DNA of 44,527 bases from Calothrix sp. PCC 7103 (GTDB lineage: Bacteria > Cyanobacteriota > Cyanobacteriia > Cyanobacteriales > Nostocaceae), in contig NZ_KB217483.1 of assembly GCF_000331305.1 (NCBI RefSeq), positions 1,112,796 through 1,157,322 of the forward strand, read 5' to 3'. The notes under the pieces are model-generated. The model was not told the origin of the DNA and did not search any database. It saw nothing but the letters and a program-made list of their open reading frames with translations. Of this stretch, positions 16,722-25,474 are shown piece after piece. The position numbers and the translations under genes were made by a program. The first letter of the stretch is position 1; each line of letters starts with the position of its first letter.

Positions 16722-18182
16722 GGAAATTTTAGTGCGACTAACCCGGAGGCGCCAGGTTTGTTGACTATTAATCCTTCGGCATTGTTTTTTAATCAGATTA
16801 ATCCAAATGCTGCTATTCAAAATAATTCGGTGGCACCAGCGGGAAAAGACCCAGCAGGGTTTAATGCGTTTGGTTTGCGAGTAAGAGATGGAAAAAGTTT
16901 GTTACTGGTGGGTGGTAATGTCAGCATGGATGGCGGTGAATTAAACGCTTCTGGTGGAAGAGTCGAGCTAGGAGGATTGACAGAAGCTGGTAGGGGGGAT
17001 GCAGGGAATGTAAATATCAAAGTTACAGGAGAAGTGGATATTGCTGGTGTGAAAAATGGATTTTCGACTGCGATTTTCAGCCGTGTGGAAACAGGAACAG
17101 AAGGTAATGGAGGTAACATTACCATTGATGCTGGTTCTTTTAAACTACGAGACGGCGCCTTATTAGACGCAAGTACCGCAACTAATTATAGTGGTGGCAA
17201 TATTACCATAACTACAAATGTCTTTGAAGCATTCACTGGGGGGCAGATTACTATTACTAGCGCGGGCTTTGGACGCGCGGGTAAAATCACAGTAAATGCG
17301 ACTGACAAAGTACTTATCAGCACTAACGACCCCAATTATAATGACCGAGTTGCTAATTTTCCTGATACTACTGGAAATATCGGTGCTTCCTCTGGCTTTT
17401 TCGTTAATTCTGTAGGATTAGGTACAGGTGACATTGAAATTAACTCACCCAAAATTACCTTAGACAACCAAGGAAAACTTCAAGCTAATTCTGCATCTGA
17501 TAACGGCGGTAATATCAACCTTAACAGCGATTTACTTCTACTCAGACGAGGCGCCCAAATCTCAACAAACGCAGGTACAGAACAACTTGGTGGTAATGGA
17601 GGCAACATTGATATTGATTCCCGTTTTATCATCGCTGTCCCCAACGAAAACAGCGATATAACAGCAAATGCTTTTACTGGTAGAGGTGGTAACGTTAATA
17701 TCCGCGCGCAGGGTATTTTTGGTATTGAACCCGCGAAGAGCGAATCTTCACTCTTCAGCGACATCACAGCAAGCTCTGAAAACGGTGTTCAAGGAGAAGT
17801 TTCTATTACAGAACCAGAAGTTCAACCTGTACAAGGGTTAATCGAATTACCCGAAGAAGTAGTTGATGCTACACGCAAAGTCGCTCAAATTTGTCCAAGA
17901 GAACCCGGCGCCAAACCATTAGGAGAGTTCACTATCACAGGACGCGGCAGTTTACCACCCAGCCCACTCGAACCATTAACCGGCGCCGCTAACATCACTA
18001 AGCTAGCAACCCTAGACAACAATACTTATGTATCAAACAGAGTTCCCAACAAAGTGCAAAGTGCAATAGTTGAAGCACAAGGCCTCGTTAAGAATAACGA
18101 TGGAAGTTTGGAGCTTGTTACAATGGCGCCAGTAACTACACCAAACGCGCGTATTGTAGCATCTGCATGTCTTGGTGGTTAA
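16722..18182 (+). pseudogene. TPS exoprotein gene lacking its 5' end
   Basis: TPS-family coding sequence starts abruptly at codons for GNFSATNPEAPGLLTINPSA, equivalent to about residue 158 of intact members, so the signal peptide and most of the TPS domain are gone. A TAG lies two codons upstream and there is no good start. Downstream it has a very short beta-helix (KVTGEVDIAGVKNG and NGGNITIDAGSFKL) and a complete C-terminal region (ITEPEV, ELPEEV, CPREPGAKPLGEF) ending at 18182. Without export signals it cannot be a functional exoprotein. It may still donate sequence to intact copies by gene conversion. Confidence 0.85.
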
Positions 18183-18273
18183 TATTAACTATTTACAGGG
18201 CGCCTATACACGTTTTGAAATTGGCGCCAAATTATTTTAATATAGACCGAGCAATGCATAAGTTAATACTACT

Positions 18274-18293
18274 TAGAAATAGTGTTATACGTA
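18274..18293 (+). promoter_or_regulatory. Conserved upstream element of exported genes (copy 3)
   Basis: The core tagaaatagtgttatacgta, with ATGCATAAGTTAA just upstream (18254-18266), ends 43 bp before the ATG at 18337. This gene is not a TPS protein, so the element is shared beyond the TPS family. Confidence 0.55.
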
Positions 18294-18336
18294 ATTTAAA
18301 AAAATGTGATATTATTATCAATAAGGATAAAATGTA

Positions 18337-19011
18337 ATGAGTAAAAATCTAGCTTTGCTGCAAAAGCTTTTATTATGTGTTTTTTTCATAACTATTAGTA
18401 CATCAGCACGAGCGCAAACACTCAATAATAGCTCTCAAGCAGAAATATCAAAACTTGCAGTAAGCAGCAGCCGTGCCAAACAGTATTCTGCTTCTTCTAA
18501 AAATTCAAATGGTAATGGATGTTATAGAAGTCAAGACAACAAAGATAGCTTATTGTACACAAGCTTTGATGGTAGCTATACTGCCTTATTTCCTGGCAAG
18601 CCAAAAGAAGAAGTTGATAAGTCTACCCAAACAAAATTTATTACTACAAGAGTAGCCTATCGAACCCCAGACAATAAATATTATTACACAATAGAAACTA
18701 ATAAGTATTTAAAAAAATTATCTAAAAAAGAAATAAATGCACTACTGAAGTTTCTTTATGAAGATAATAGTACTGGTACAGAAGGATTTGAATATAAAAG
18801 GAGATTTATTTTCAATGGTTATGATGCTCATGAATATATAACTTATGATAATAAATGGAATGGAGCAGTTAAAACAAGAATCTTTTTTGATGTACGCCAA
18901 TCAACTTTATATAAAATATCAGTTGGCACAGGAGGAGAAGGTATCCCATCTGGAAATTTAAATACTCCGGAAATAGAATCTTTTCTTGATTCGTTAAAAT
19001 TAAAGAAATGA
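18337..19011 (+). CDS. Exported protein of unknown function, 224 aa (intact copy)
   Basis: A Sec signal peptide (residues 1-26, ending SARA) precedes a Ser/Asn-rich linker (about 30-65) and a folded part (about 72-224): LYTSFDGSYTALFPGKPKEE, then YYYTIETNKYLKKLSKKE, FIFNGYDAHEYITYDNKWN, TRIFFDVRQSTLYKISVGTG and the ending IESFLDSLKL. The FPGKP, Tyr-rich strand and FLDSLKL pattern recurs in many cyanobacterial exported proteins that I cannot name further. AAGGA lies 9 bases before ATG 18337. Its signal peptide resembles those of the neighbouring TPS proteins and it has the same upstream element, so the two are probably co-regulated. A sister copy at window start is broken by an IS. Confidence 0.8.
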   Translation: MSKNLALLQKLLLCVFFITISTSARAQTLNNSSQAEISKLAVSSSRAKQYSASSKNSNGNGCYRSQDNKDSLLYTSFDGSYTALFPGKPKEEVDKSTQTKFITTRVAYRTPDNKYYYTIETNKYLKKLSKKEINALLKFLYEDNSTGTEGFEYKRRFIFNGYDAHEYITYDNKWNGAVKTRIFFDVRQSTLYKISVGTGGEGIPSGNLNTPEIESFLDSLKLKK

Positions 19012-19041
19012 GATAAGGTGAAATTTGTACTAGAGTTAAGA

Positions 19042-19087
19042 GCGCCAAACCATATTACACTAATACGATTGCATTAGTGTTGGCGCC
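19042..19087 (+). terminator. Nested hairpin after the 224-aa exported gene
   Basis: ACACTAAT (19057-19064) pairs with ATTAGTGT (19073-19080), nested in GCGCCAA/TTGGCGC. It differs from the copy at 1941-1986 by one loop base. It is followed by no T-run. Similarity to the first copy ends at about 19094. Confidence 0.5.
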
Positions 19088-19094
19088 GTCTAAA

Positions 19095-19538
19095 TCATTA
19101 ATACATTGATTATCAGTTCGGCAGTATTATTGTACTCTAAGTTACTGTTCATAGGCGAATTTGCCTAGTAGTTTTCTTTTATGGTAGCGAGTGGCGCCTG
19201 TTTTCGCTGGGCGTTGGCAATTACTCCGAAGCGTTAAGCTAAAACTATCGGAAATATCTCTTACCGTAACGAATCGAGATAACTTGGTATAATTCAGTAG
19301 TCATTTATTAAAACACTAGTACTATATTTTGCTTACTAAGAAACGCAAATCAGTAGTTTACTTGGTGCGCTTCCTTAAAGCATCATCAACTATGTTAGAT
19401 ACCGCTAGATCAAGATTTTTGTAAATTTAGATGCGTTTGTCTTGATTCTTATAGTAAGAGACTATGCAGGTAAGAATGTAGACAAATCCTATAATTGATG
19501 CTCTACCGCAAGGACTATTGTAATAGAGTAAAGAATTT
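19095..19538. other. Intergenic region without a gene
   Basis: No coding region is convincing on either strand. It holds one GGCGCC (about 19194) and a near-palindrome at about 19153-19168 (taggcgaatttgccta). It presumably contains the promoter of the VWD protein. Confidence 0.5.
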
Positions 19539-21503
19539 ATGCCTAGGATTCGCTTTGCCATTTCTGCCATCATCAGCTTTATCGTTGTTATAGTAGCTTC
19601 TTTCTTCACTCCTAGCACCTTATTAGCCGCTCGCACAATAGCGACAACTCCATCTGCTATACAGATTGAACCTGGTTATCATGACACACAAAATGCACTT
19701 GACTTTGCGTCTCAAAAACTTTCAAAACCATCAATCCAAAATAACACTTTTTCTATTTCAAATTCAACCTACTTAACTCAAAACAACAATAAATCTAATT
19801 TTGATCCATGTAATTCTGAATCACACAAACGGTTATTGCGATTAAGCAGACCTAATGGTCTTCCTGACAAAGTACAAACATCTCTTACAGGTGAAAAAGC
19901 TGAACTACAGCCAATCGCAGACGGTTCAGGGGAATATGTATATGATGAATATAAAATTGTCATCGATAAAATGCCCCCAGGAATGACACCGGAAAAGTTT
20001 CTTAGCGAAATGCTGAAAAACATTAACGGAAAGGTCAATGACTCAGAATTCAACGATATTAACGAATTTAAGCGCCGAAGCAATAAGATTCCTAAGCTTG
20101 GAGATATCTATGATATCGACATACTTGGACCAGATAACGGCAGCGTCGTGTTAAGCGACCGCAGTGACTCATACTTTGTGTTTAGCACTATTAAAACACC
20201 TGAAACTGGCTCTCATCCAGAACATGGTTCACGCGAGTTTGGGTTTGAACGAAATTCTGATGGGAGCGTAACTTTTTACACTAGAGGCGTGTCAAGACCC
20301 GAATATGAAGTGAGCGGCTTGGTAGGAAGTTTTTTCCAAAAGCGTAGTTGGACAAGTTTAATGCGCGGGATTGGTAATACTATTAATAATGCAGGTGGTC
20401 AAACACGCCCAAGCTCATTTAAAGAATTTAAATATGAGCAGCAGAACCCTCCTAAATGTAACAATAATGGAGGGAGTAACCCCAATAAAAAATTAAAACA
20501 AGGCAAGAGTTATGGTGATCCTCACTTAATTACTTTTGATGGATTAAGTTATAGCTTTCAGACAGTTGGGGAATTTATCCTTGTTAAATCCAACGACGGT
20601 AAATTTGAAGTTCAAGTACGCCATGCACCTGTCAATTCATCACTATCACTGAATAGCGCTGTAGCCATAAAAGTGGGTAATGACCGTGTGACATTTTATT
20701 CAAAAGACTTTCCTGACTCTAATATCAGCACTCCCCTAAGAATTAATGGCAAACCTACTCTAATCCAAGGTGATTCTCTATCACTATCAGGTGGTAACAC
20801 TATAGCTAGAAGTGGTAATACCTATATAGTTAATTTATCTACGGGTGAGAAGGTTGTAGTAGACACAGCCAAATTTGGAGATAATTTTTATTTCAATGTC
20901 TCACCTTTTGTCTTAGATTCACAACCTGAGCGCTATAGTGGCTTACTCGGTAATGTTAATGGTAATCCCAAGGATGACCAACAAATTCGTGGTGGTGCTA
21001 TTTTATCTTCAAAATCAACCTATGGAGATGTAAAGCAGGTGTTAAACTTAGTCGGAGTTGGGCAACTTCCTTTTTCTCTAGATGCAGCTGAAAAACTTTA
21101 TTTTGACCAACTTTATAAGGATTTTGCCAACAGTTGGCGCCTTAGCCAAAAAGAGTCGCTGTTTGATTATTTGCCTAATAAGACCACAGAAAGTTATACA
21201 AATCGCAATTTCCCAGATAAGTATCTCAAACTAGAAATGTTATCCACAGAACAGATAAAAAAGGCACGTTCTAAATGTGAAGCAGCTAAGGTTAGTGAAG
21301 ATACGATGGAGGGGTGTATTTTTGACGTTGGATTTACAGGATTTTCTGAGTTCGCTTACGCTACAGCGGAAATAAATGGTTACCTAGAAACCGTTAATAA
21401 ACTTTTCCCTAGTTTAAATATTCCTACACCTGAAAGGGCAGTTGATAATGTAATAAACCGGGTTAAACCCAAAGTTTGCTTACCTTTTGTAGGCTGTTTA
21501 TAA
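19539..21503 (+). CDS. Exported protein with von Willebrand factor type D (VWD) domain, 654 aa
   Basis: The N-terminus (IRFAISAIISFIVVIVASFF) is a signal peptide or membrane anchor. Residues about 60-310 form a region I cannot assign, with a conserved-looking core (PGMTPEKFLSEMLKNINGKV) and a Pro/Asn linker (PPKCNNNGGSNP). Residues about 321-490 are a VWD domain: YGDPHLITFDGLSYSFQTVG at its start, EVQVRH, and SGLLGNVNGNPKDD at its calcium-binding end. VWD domains act in extracellular assembly or adhesion. The last 160 residues contain two cysteines in a short loop (SKCEAAKVSEDTMEGCIFD) and a second pair at the very end (VCLPFVGC). It has only one GGCGCC (21136), unlike the TPS genes around it. 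Surface or extracellular location is inferred. Confidence 0.85.
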   Translation: MPRIRFAISAIISFIVVIVASFFTPSTLLAARTIATTPSAIQIEPGYHDTQNALDFASQKLSKPSIQNNTFSISNSTYLTQNNNKSNFDPCNSESHKRLLRLSRPNGLPDKVQTSLTGEKAELQPIADGSGEYVYDEYKIVIDKMPPGMTPEKFLSEMLKNINGKVNDSEFNDINEFKRRSNKIPKLGDIYDIDILGPDNGSVVLSDRSDSYFVFSTIKTPETGSHPEHGSREFGFERNSDGSVTFYTRGVSRPEYEVSGLVGSFFQKRSWTSLMRGIGNTINNAGGQTRPSSFKEFKYEQQNPPKCNNNGGSNPNKKLKQGKSYGDPHLITFDGLSYSFQTVGEFILVKSNDGKFEVQVRHAPVNSSLSLNSAVAIKVGNDRVTFYSKDFPDSNISTPLRINGKPTLIQGDSLSLSGGNTIARSGNTYIVNLSTGEKVVVDTAKFGDNFYFNVSPFVLDSQPERYSGLLGNVNGNPKDDQQIRGGAILSSKSTYGDVKQVLNLVGVGQLPFSLDAAEKLYFDQLYKDFANSWRLSQKESLFDYLPNKTTESYTNRNFPDKYLKLEMLSTEQIKKARSKCEAAKVSEDTMEGCIFDVGFTGFSEFAYATAEINGYLETVNKLFPSLNIPTPERAVDNVINRVKPKVCLPFVGCL

Positions 21504-21693
21504 AAAATTTCTAGGAACTTCTATTTTATTGTCTCGATTAGTAAATTATGGCAGTAAAAGTGAAATAAAACGAGCGTGGTTACGGCGCCGTGAAATAAAA
21601 GATTAATTGACATCCCTACTCGAAACATAAAAAACGGCACCACTGCACACGTCCCTCTTGTCAAGAATACGTATAATTAGGGACATTTGTGTA

Positions 21694-21762
21694 GATGGCG
21701 CCCAAATCTCCACAAATGCAGGTACTGAAAACAAGGTGGTGATGGAGGCAACATTTTTACTC
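21694..21762 (+). pseudogene. Short internal TPS gene fragment
   Basis: About 20 codons, DGAQISTNAGTE followed after a one-base shift by GGDGGNIF, match the region before the C-terminal domain of the TPS proteins. It is an isolated relic in the 384-bp gap (21504-21887) before the second intact TPS gene. The rest of that gap has two GGCGCC sites (21584, 21769) and no gene. Confidence 0.7.
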
Positions 21763-21812
21763 CTATTGGCGCCCTTTAATTATTAAAAAAAACTGTATAA
21801 GTTAGTTCTAGT

Positions 21813-21832
21813 CAGAAATACTGATATATGTA
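21813..21832 (+). promoter_or_regulatory. Conserved upstream element of exported genes (copy 4)
   Basis: The core cagaaatactgatatatgta, with CTGTATAAGTTAG at 21793-21805, ends 55 bp before the ATG at 21888. Confidence 0.62.
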
Positions 21833-21887
21833 AGTTTAATAACAAATTTTAATAATCATTTTTATAATCACTAGGGGTATAACTGCG

Positions 21888-24800
21888 ATGAGTAAGAAAC
21901 CGGGTTTTGTACACTCGCTTTTGATATGCACCTTTTTATCGCTTGCTAGTACTAGAGTTGATGCACAGATTACACCTGATAATACCTTGGGTGCAGAAGC
22001 ATCTAAACTCATTCCAATTGGCGAACAAGCTGGTATCTCTCTAGATTTAATTAATGGTGGCGCCAAACGGGGTAATAATCTCTTTCATAGTTTTACAGAA
22101 TTTAATATCAAAGATGGACAAAGTGTGTATTTTGCCAGTCCCTCTGAAGTAATTAATATATTGACGCGCGTTACAGGTGGGAACGCATCAAATATTTTAG
22201 GGACGTTGGGTGTTGATGGTGGTGCCAATCTATTTTTAATTAATCCCAACGGTATTTTATTTGGTCAGAACGCTTCTTTGGATATTCGAGGTTCTTTTAT
22301 AGGGACGACTGCAAACGGCGTACAGTTTGGTAATCAGGGAAATTTTAGTGCAACTGACCCTGTTAACCCTGGTTTATTAACTATTAATCCTTCTGCATTG
22401 TTTTTTAATCAGATTAATCATAAAAGCGCGATTGTAAATAAATCGGTGGCGCCTGCGGGTATAGACCCAGCGGGTTTTGATGCATTTGGTTTACGAGTTC
22501 CAGATGGTAAAAGCTTACTGTTGGTAGGTGGTGATATCAGCATGGAGGGAGGGCAGTTAAATGCTCTTGGTGGAAGAGTTGAGTTAGGAGGTGTTTCGGA
22601 AGCTGGGAATATAAATCTTCTTTTTGATGGGAATAACTTCAGCTTGGGATTTCCTGAAATAGTGACTCGTGCATCGGTATCCTTAACAAATCAAGCCAGA
22701 GTATATGTAGAAGGTGCTAGTGGTGGTGATATTGCTCTTTATGCTCAAAATATAGAAATTAGTAACGGAAGTCGTCTTATTGCTGGTATTGCTGAAGGTT
22801 TGGGGGCGCCTATATCTATTGCAGGGGATATTACGCTGAATGCAACTGGAGAAATCAAAATTACTGATTCTGGGAGCATAATTGGTAATTTAGTACGATT
22901 GGGTTCACAAGGTAATGGAGGTAACATCACCTTTGATGCTGGTTCTTTCTCATTAAGAGATGGCGCTCAAATTACTGCCTCAACCTTTGGAAATGGTTCG
23001 GCTGGTAATGTAACGGTGAGTGCAAAAGGTGGTGTTTCCCTTACAGCTAATGCTAGTATACTCAGCACAGTGGAATTAGAGGGTACGGGTACTGGGGGCA
23101 ATATCAATATCAATGCTGCAACCCTTTCACTACTTTCGGGCGCCCAACTACTGACTACTAATCGTCGTGTATCTGATACTCAACTAGTAGGGCAAGGGGG
23201 TGCGGGAAATGTGAATGTTAAGGTTGCGGGTGTTGTCGATATTGCTGGTGTCAAAAATGGATTTTCCAGTGGAATTTTTAGCAGAGTCGGAATAGGTGCA
23301 GTAGGGAACGGCGGTAATATTACCATTGATGCTGGTTCTTTTCAGTTACATTCGGGAGCTGTAATCACTGCCTCAACCTTTGGAAATGGTTTGGCTGGTA
23401 ATGTAACGGTGAGTACAAAAGGTGGTGTTTCGCTTGCAGATGCTAACATCTTCACCACAGTAGGAGCGAACGGTGTGGGTAAGGGTGGCAATATCGATAT
23501 TAATGCTGCAACACTATCACTACTTTCGGGCGCTCAACTACTAACTGCTACTCGTGAAGCATTTAATAATCTACCAGCAGGTAGGGGGGATGCAGGGGAT
23601 GTGAATATTAAGGTTGCAGGTGTTGTTGATATTGCTGGTGTCAAAAATGGACTTTCCAGTGCAATTTTCAGCAGAATGGAAACAGGTACAGTAGGTAATG
23701 GCGGTGATATTACCATTGATGCTGGTTCTTTCTCATTAAGAGATGGCGCTCAAATTACTGCCTCAACCTTTGGACAGGGGAATGCAGGAAATGTGACGGT
23801 GAACGCAAAAAGTGCCGTTTTGCTTTCAGATGCTAACATCTTCACTACACTCGAAGCAGGGAGTCTGGGTAAAGGTGGTAATATCGATATCAATGCTGCA
23901 ACATTATCACTACTTTCGGGCGCTCAATTACTAACTGCTACTCGTGAAGCATTTGATACTCAAATGGCAGGACAAGGAGATGCGGGAGACGTAAATGTTA
24001 AAGTAACAGGTGTTGTTGATATTGCTGGTGTCAAAAATGGACTTTCCAGTGCAATTTTCAGCAGAGTGGAAACAGGTACACAAGGCAATGGGGGTAGTAT
24101 TACTATTGATGCGAATTCCTTCTATTTACGAGACGGCGCCTTATTAGACGCACGCACTGAAAATAACAATAGAGGTGGCAATATTACCGTAAATGTAAAT
24201 CTGTTTGAAACAACCCAAGGTGGACAAATTACCACCAATACATTAAGCAATGGACGTGCGGGTAAAATCACAATCAACGCTGCTGAAAAAGTACTTATTA
24301 GCAGCAATGACCCAAATTATAATAACCGACTGACTAATTTTCCCAGCAGTATCGGAAATATCGGCGCCAACGCTGGATTTTTCGTTAACTCCACAGGTTC
24401 AGGAACCACTGGCGACATTGAAATAAACTCACCCAATATTACCCTAGACAACCAAGGTAAGCTTCAAGCTAATTCTACATCCGGTAACGGTGGTAACATC
24501 AACCTTAAAAATAACAATTTACTTTTATTAAGAAGAGGCGCCCAAATTTCCACCAACGCAGGTACACAACAACAAGGCGGTGATGGGGGTAACATTGATA
24601 TTGATTCCGGTTTTATCGTTGCTATCCCAAAAGAAAACAGTGATATAACAGCCAACGCTTTTACTGGTAGAGGTGGTAACGTTAATATCCGCGCGCAGGG
24701 TCTTTTTGGTATCGAACCGCGTGCGTTACCATCTTCGGAAACTAGCGATATCACTGCAAGTTCTGACCGTGGTGTTCAAGGACAAATATCTATTACAGAA

Positions 24801-25175
24801 CCAGATGTTGAACCAGAACAAGGATTAATTGAGCTTCCTGAAGAAGTAGTTGATGCTACACGTCGAGTTGCTCAAATTTGTCCAAGATTTCCCGGCGCCA
24901 AACCGTTAGGAGAATTTACCATCACTGGACGCGGTTCTTTACCACCCAGCCCCCTCGAAGCTTTACCTGGTACAACAAATACTACCAAGCTGGCGACTTT
25001 AGATAGTAACAATACTCATGTATCAAATATAGTTCTTAACGAAGCGCAAAATACGATAGTTGAAGCACAAGGGTGGGTTAAAAATGATGATGGAAGTTTA
25101 GAGCTTGTTGCAATGGCGTCGAATACTACACTCCTTTCACCTGTTGTAACATCTGTATGTACAAATATTCACTAG
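21888..25175 (+). CDS. Filamentous haemagglutinin-type TPS exoprotein, 1095 aa
   Basis: This is an intact TpsA-type protein. The signal peptide ends near RVDA (about residue 26). The TPS domain (about 27-195) has NLFHSFTEFNIK, LINPNGILFGQNASL and LLTINPSALFFNQ. The beta-helix (about 240-880) is a mosaic of DAGSFSLRDGAQITASTFG, VDIAGVKNG and NIDINAATLSLLSGAQLLT units that recur three or four times at unequal spacing, unlike the strict lattice at 37261. The C-terminal region has ITEPDVEPEQGLIELPEEV, CPRFPGAKPLGEF and GRGSLPPSP, and a final Cys (TSVCTN). GGGG lies about 10 bases before ATG 21888. It needs a TpsB pore that is not encoded here. Confidence 0.9.
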   Translation: MSKKPGFVHSLLICTFLSLASTRVDAQITPDNTLGAEASKLIPIGEQAGISLDLINGGAKRGNNLFHSFTEFNIKDGQSVYFASPSEVINILTRVTGGNASNILGTLGVDGGANLFLINPNGILFGQNASLDIRGSFIGTTANGVQFGNQGNFSATDPVNPGLLTINPSALFFNQINHKSAIVNKSVAPAGIDPAGFDAFGLRVPDGKSLLLVGGDISMEGGQLNALGGRVELGGVSEAGNINLLFDGNNFSLGFPEIVTRASVSLTNQARVYVEGASGGDIALYAQNIEISNGSRLIAGIAEGLGAPISIAGDITLNATGEIKITDSGSIIGNLVRLGSQGNGGNITFDAGSFSLRDGAQITASTFGNGSAGNVTVSAKGGVSLTANASILSTVELEGTGTGGNININAATLSLLSGAQLLTTNRRVSDTQLVGQGGAGNVNVKVAGVVDIAGVKNGFSSGIFSRVGIGAVGNGGNITIDAGSFQLHSGAVITASTFGNGLAGNVTVSTKGGVSLADANIFTTVGANGVGKGGNIDINAATLSLLSGAQLLTATREAFNNLPAGRGDAGDVNIKVAGVVDIAGVKNGLSSAIFSRMETGTVGNGGDITIDAGSFSLRDGAQITASTFGQGNAGNVTVNAKSAVLLSDANIFTTLEAGSLGKGGNIDINAATLSLLSGAQLLTATREAFDTQMAGQGDAGDVNVKVTGVVDIAGVKNGLSSAIFSRVETGTQGNGGSITIDANSFYLRDGALLDARTENNNRGGNITVNVNLFETTQGGQITTNTLSNGRAGKITINAAEKVLISSNDPNYNNRLTNFPSSIGNIGANAGFFVNSTGSGTTGDIEINSPNITLDNQGKLQANSTSGNGGNINLKNNNLLLLRRGAQISTNAGTQQQGGDGGNIDIDSGFIVAIPKENSDITANAFTGRGGNVNIRAQGLFGIEPRALPSSETSDITASSDRGVQGQISITEPDVEPEQGLIELPEEVVDATRRVAQICPRFPGAKPLGEFTITGRGSLPPSPLEALPGTTNTTKLATLDSNNTHVSNIVLNEAQNTIVEAQGWVKNDDGSLELVAMASNTTLLSPVVTSVCTNIH

Positions 25176-25233
25176 GTTGTAGGGCACGATGAAATAAAAC
25201 TTTACCGTTAACGTTTTTGTCTCGTAATTCATC

Positions 25234-25258
25234 CCAACACCATACATGCAAGTGTTGG
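25234..25258 (+). terminator. Hairpin after the second intact TPS gene
   Basis: CCAACAC (25234-25240) pairs with GTGTTGG (25252-25258). No clear T-run follows. The rest of 25176-25474 has a further small repeat, gtagagacgttacgatgtct at about 25383, of a type common in cyanobacterial spacers, and no gene. Confidence 0.5.
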
Positions 25259-25474
25259 TGTGGGGCTTCTTAGTGCTTGAATCGCTCTTAATAATTAGTA
25301 CTTGTAATGATAATCTTTATAGGTCGTGTAATAAAAATATTCTGTACTATACTTAGCATACAACACTGCTCGGTTAACATATGTAGAGACGTTACGATGT
25401 CTCGGAGCGAGGTTTTACGTTTCGCAATTTACTTAACCTCAGCAGTCTTGGCTGTATAGTTGGATATTAAATAA

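Noticed and set aside
18473-18655. Plus-strand 60-codon frame inside the 224-aa exported gene
   Set aside because: It is an out-of-frame reading of a well-supported gene.
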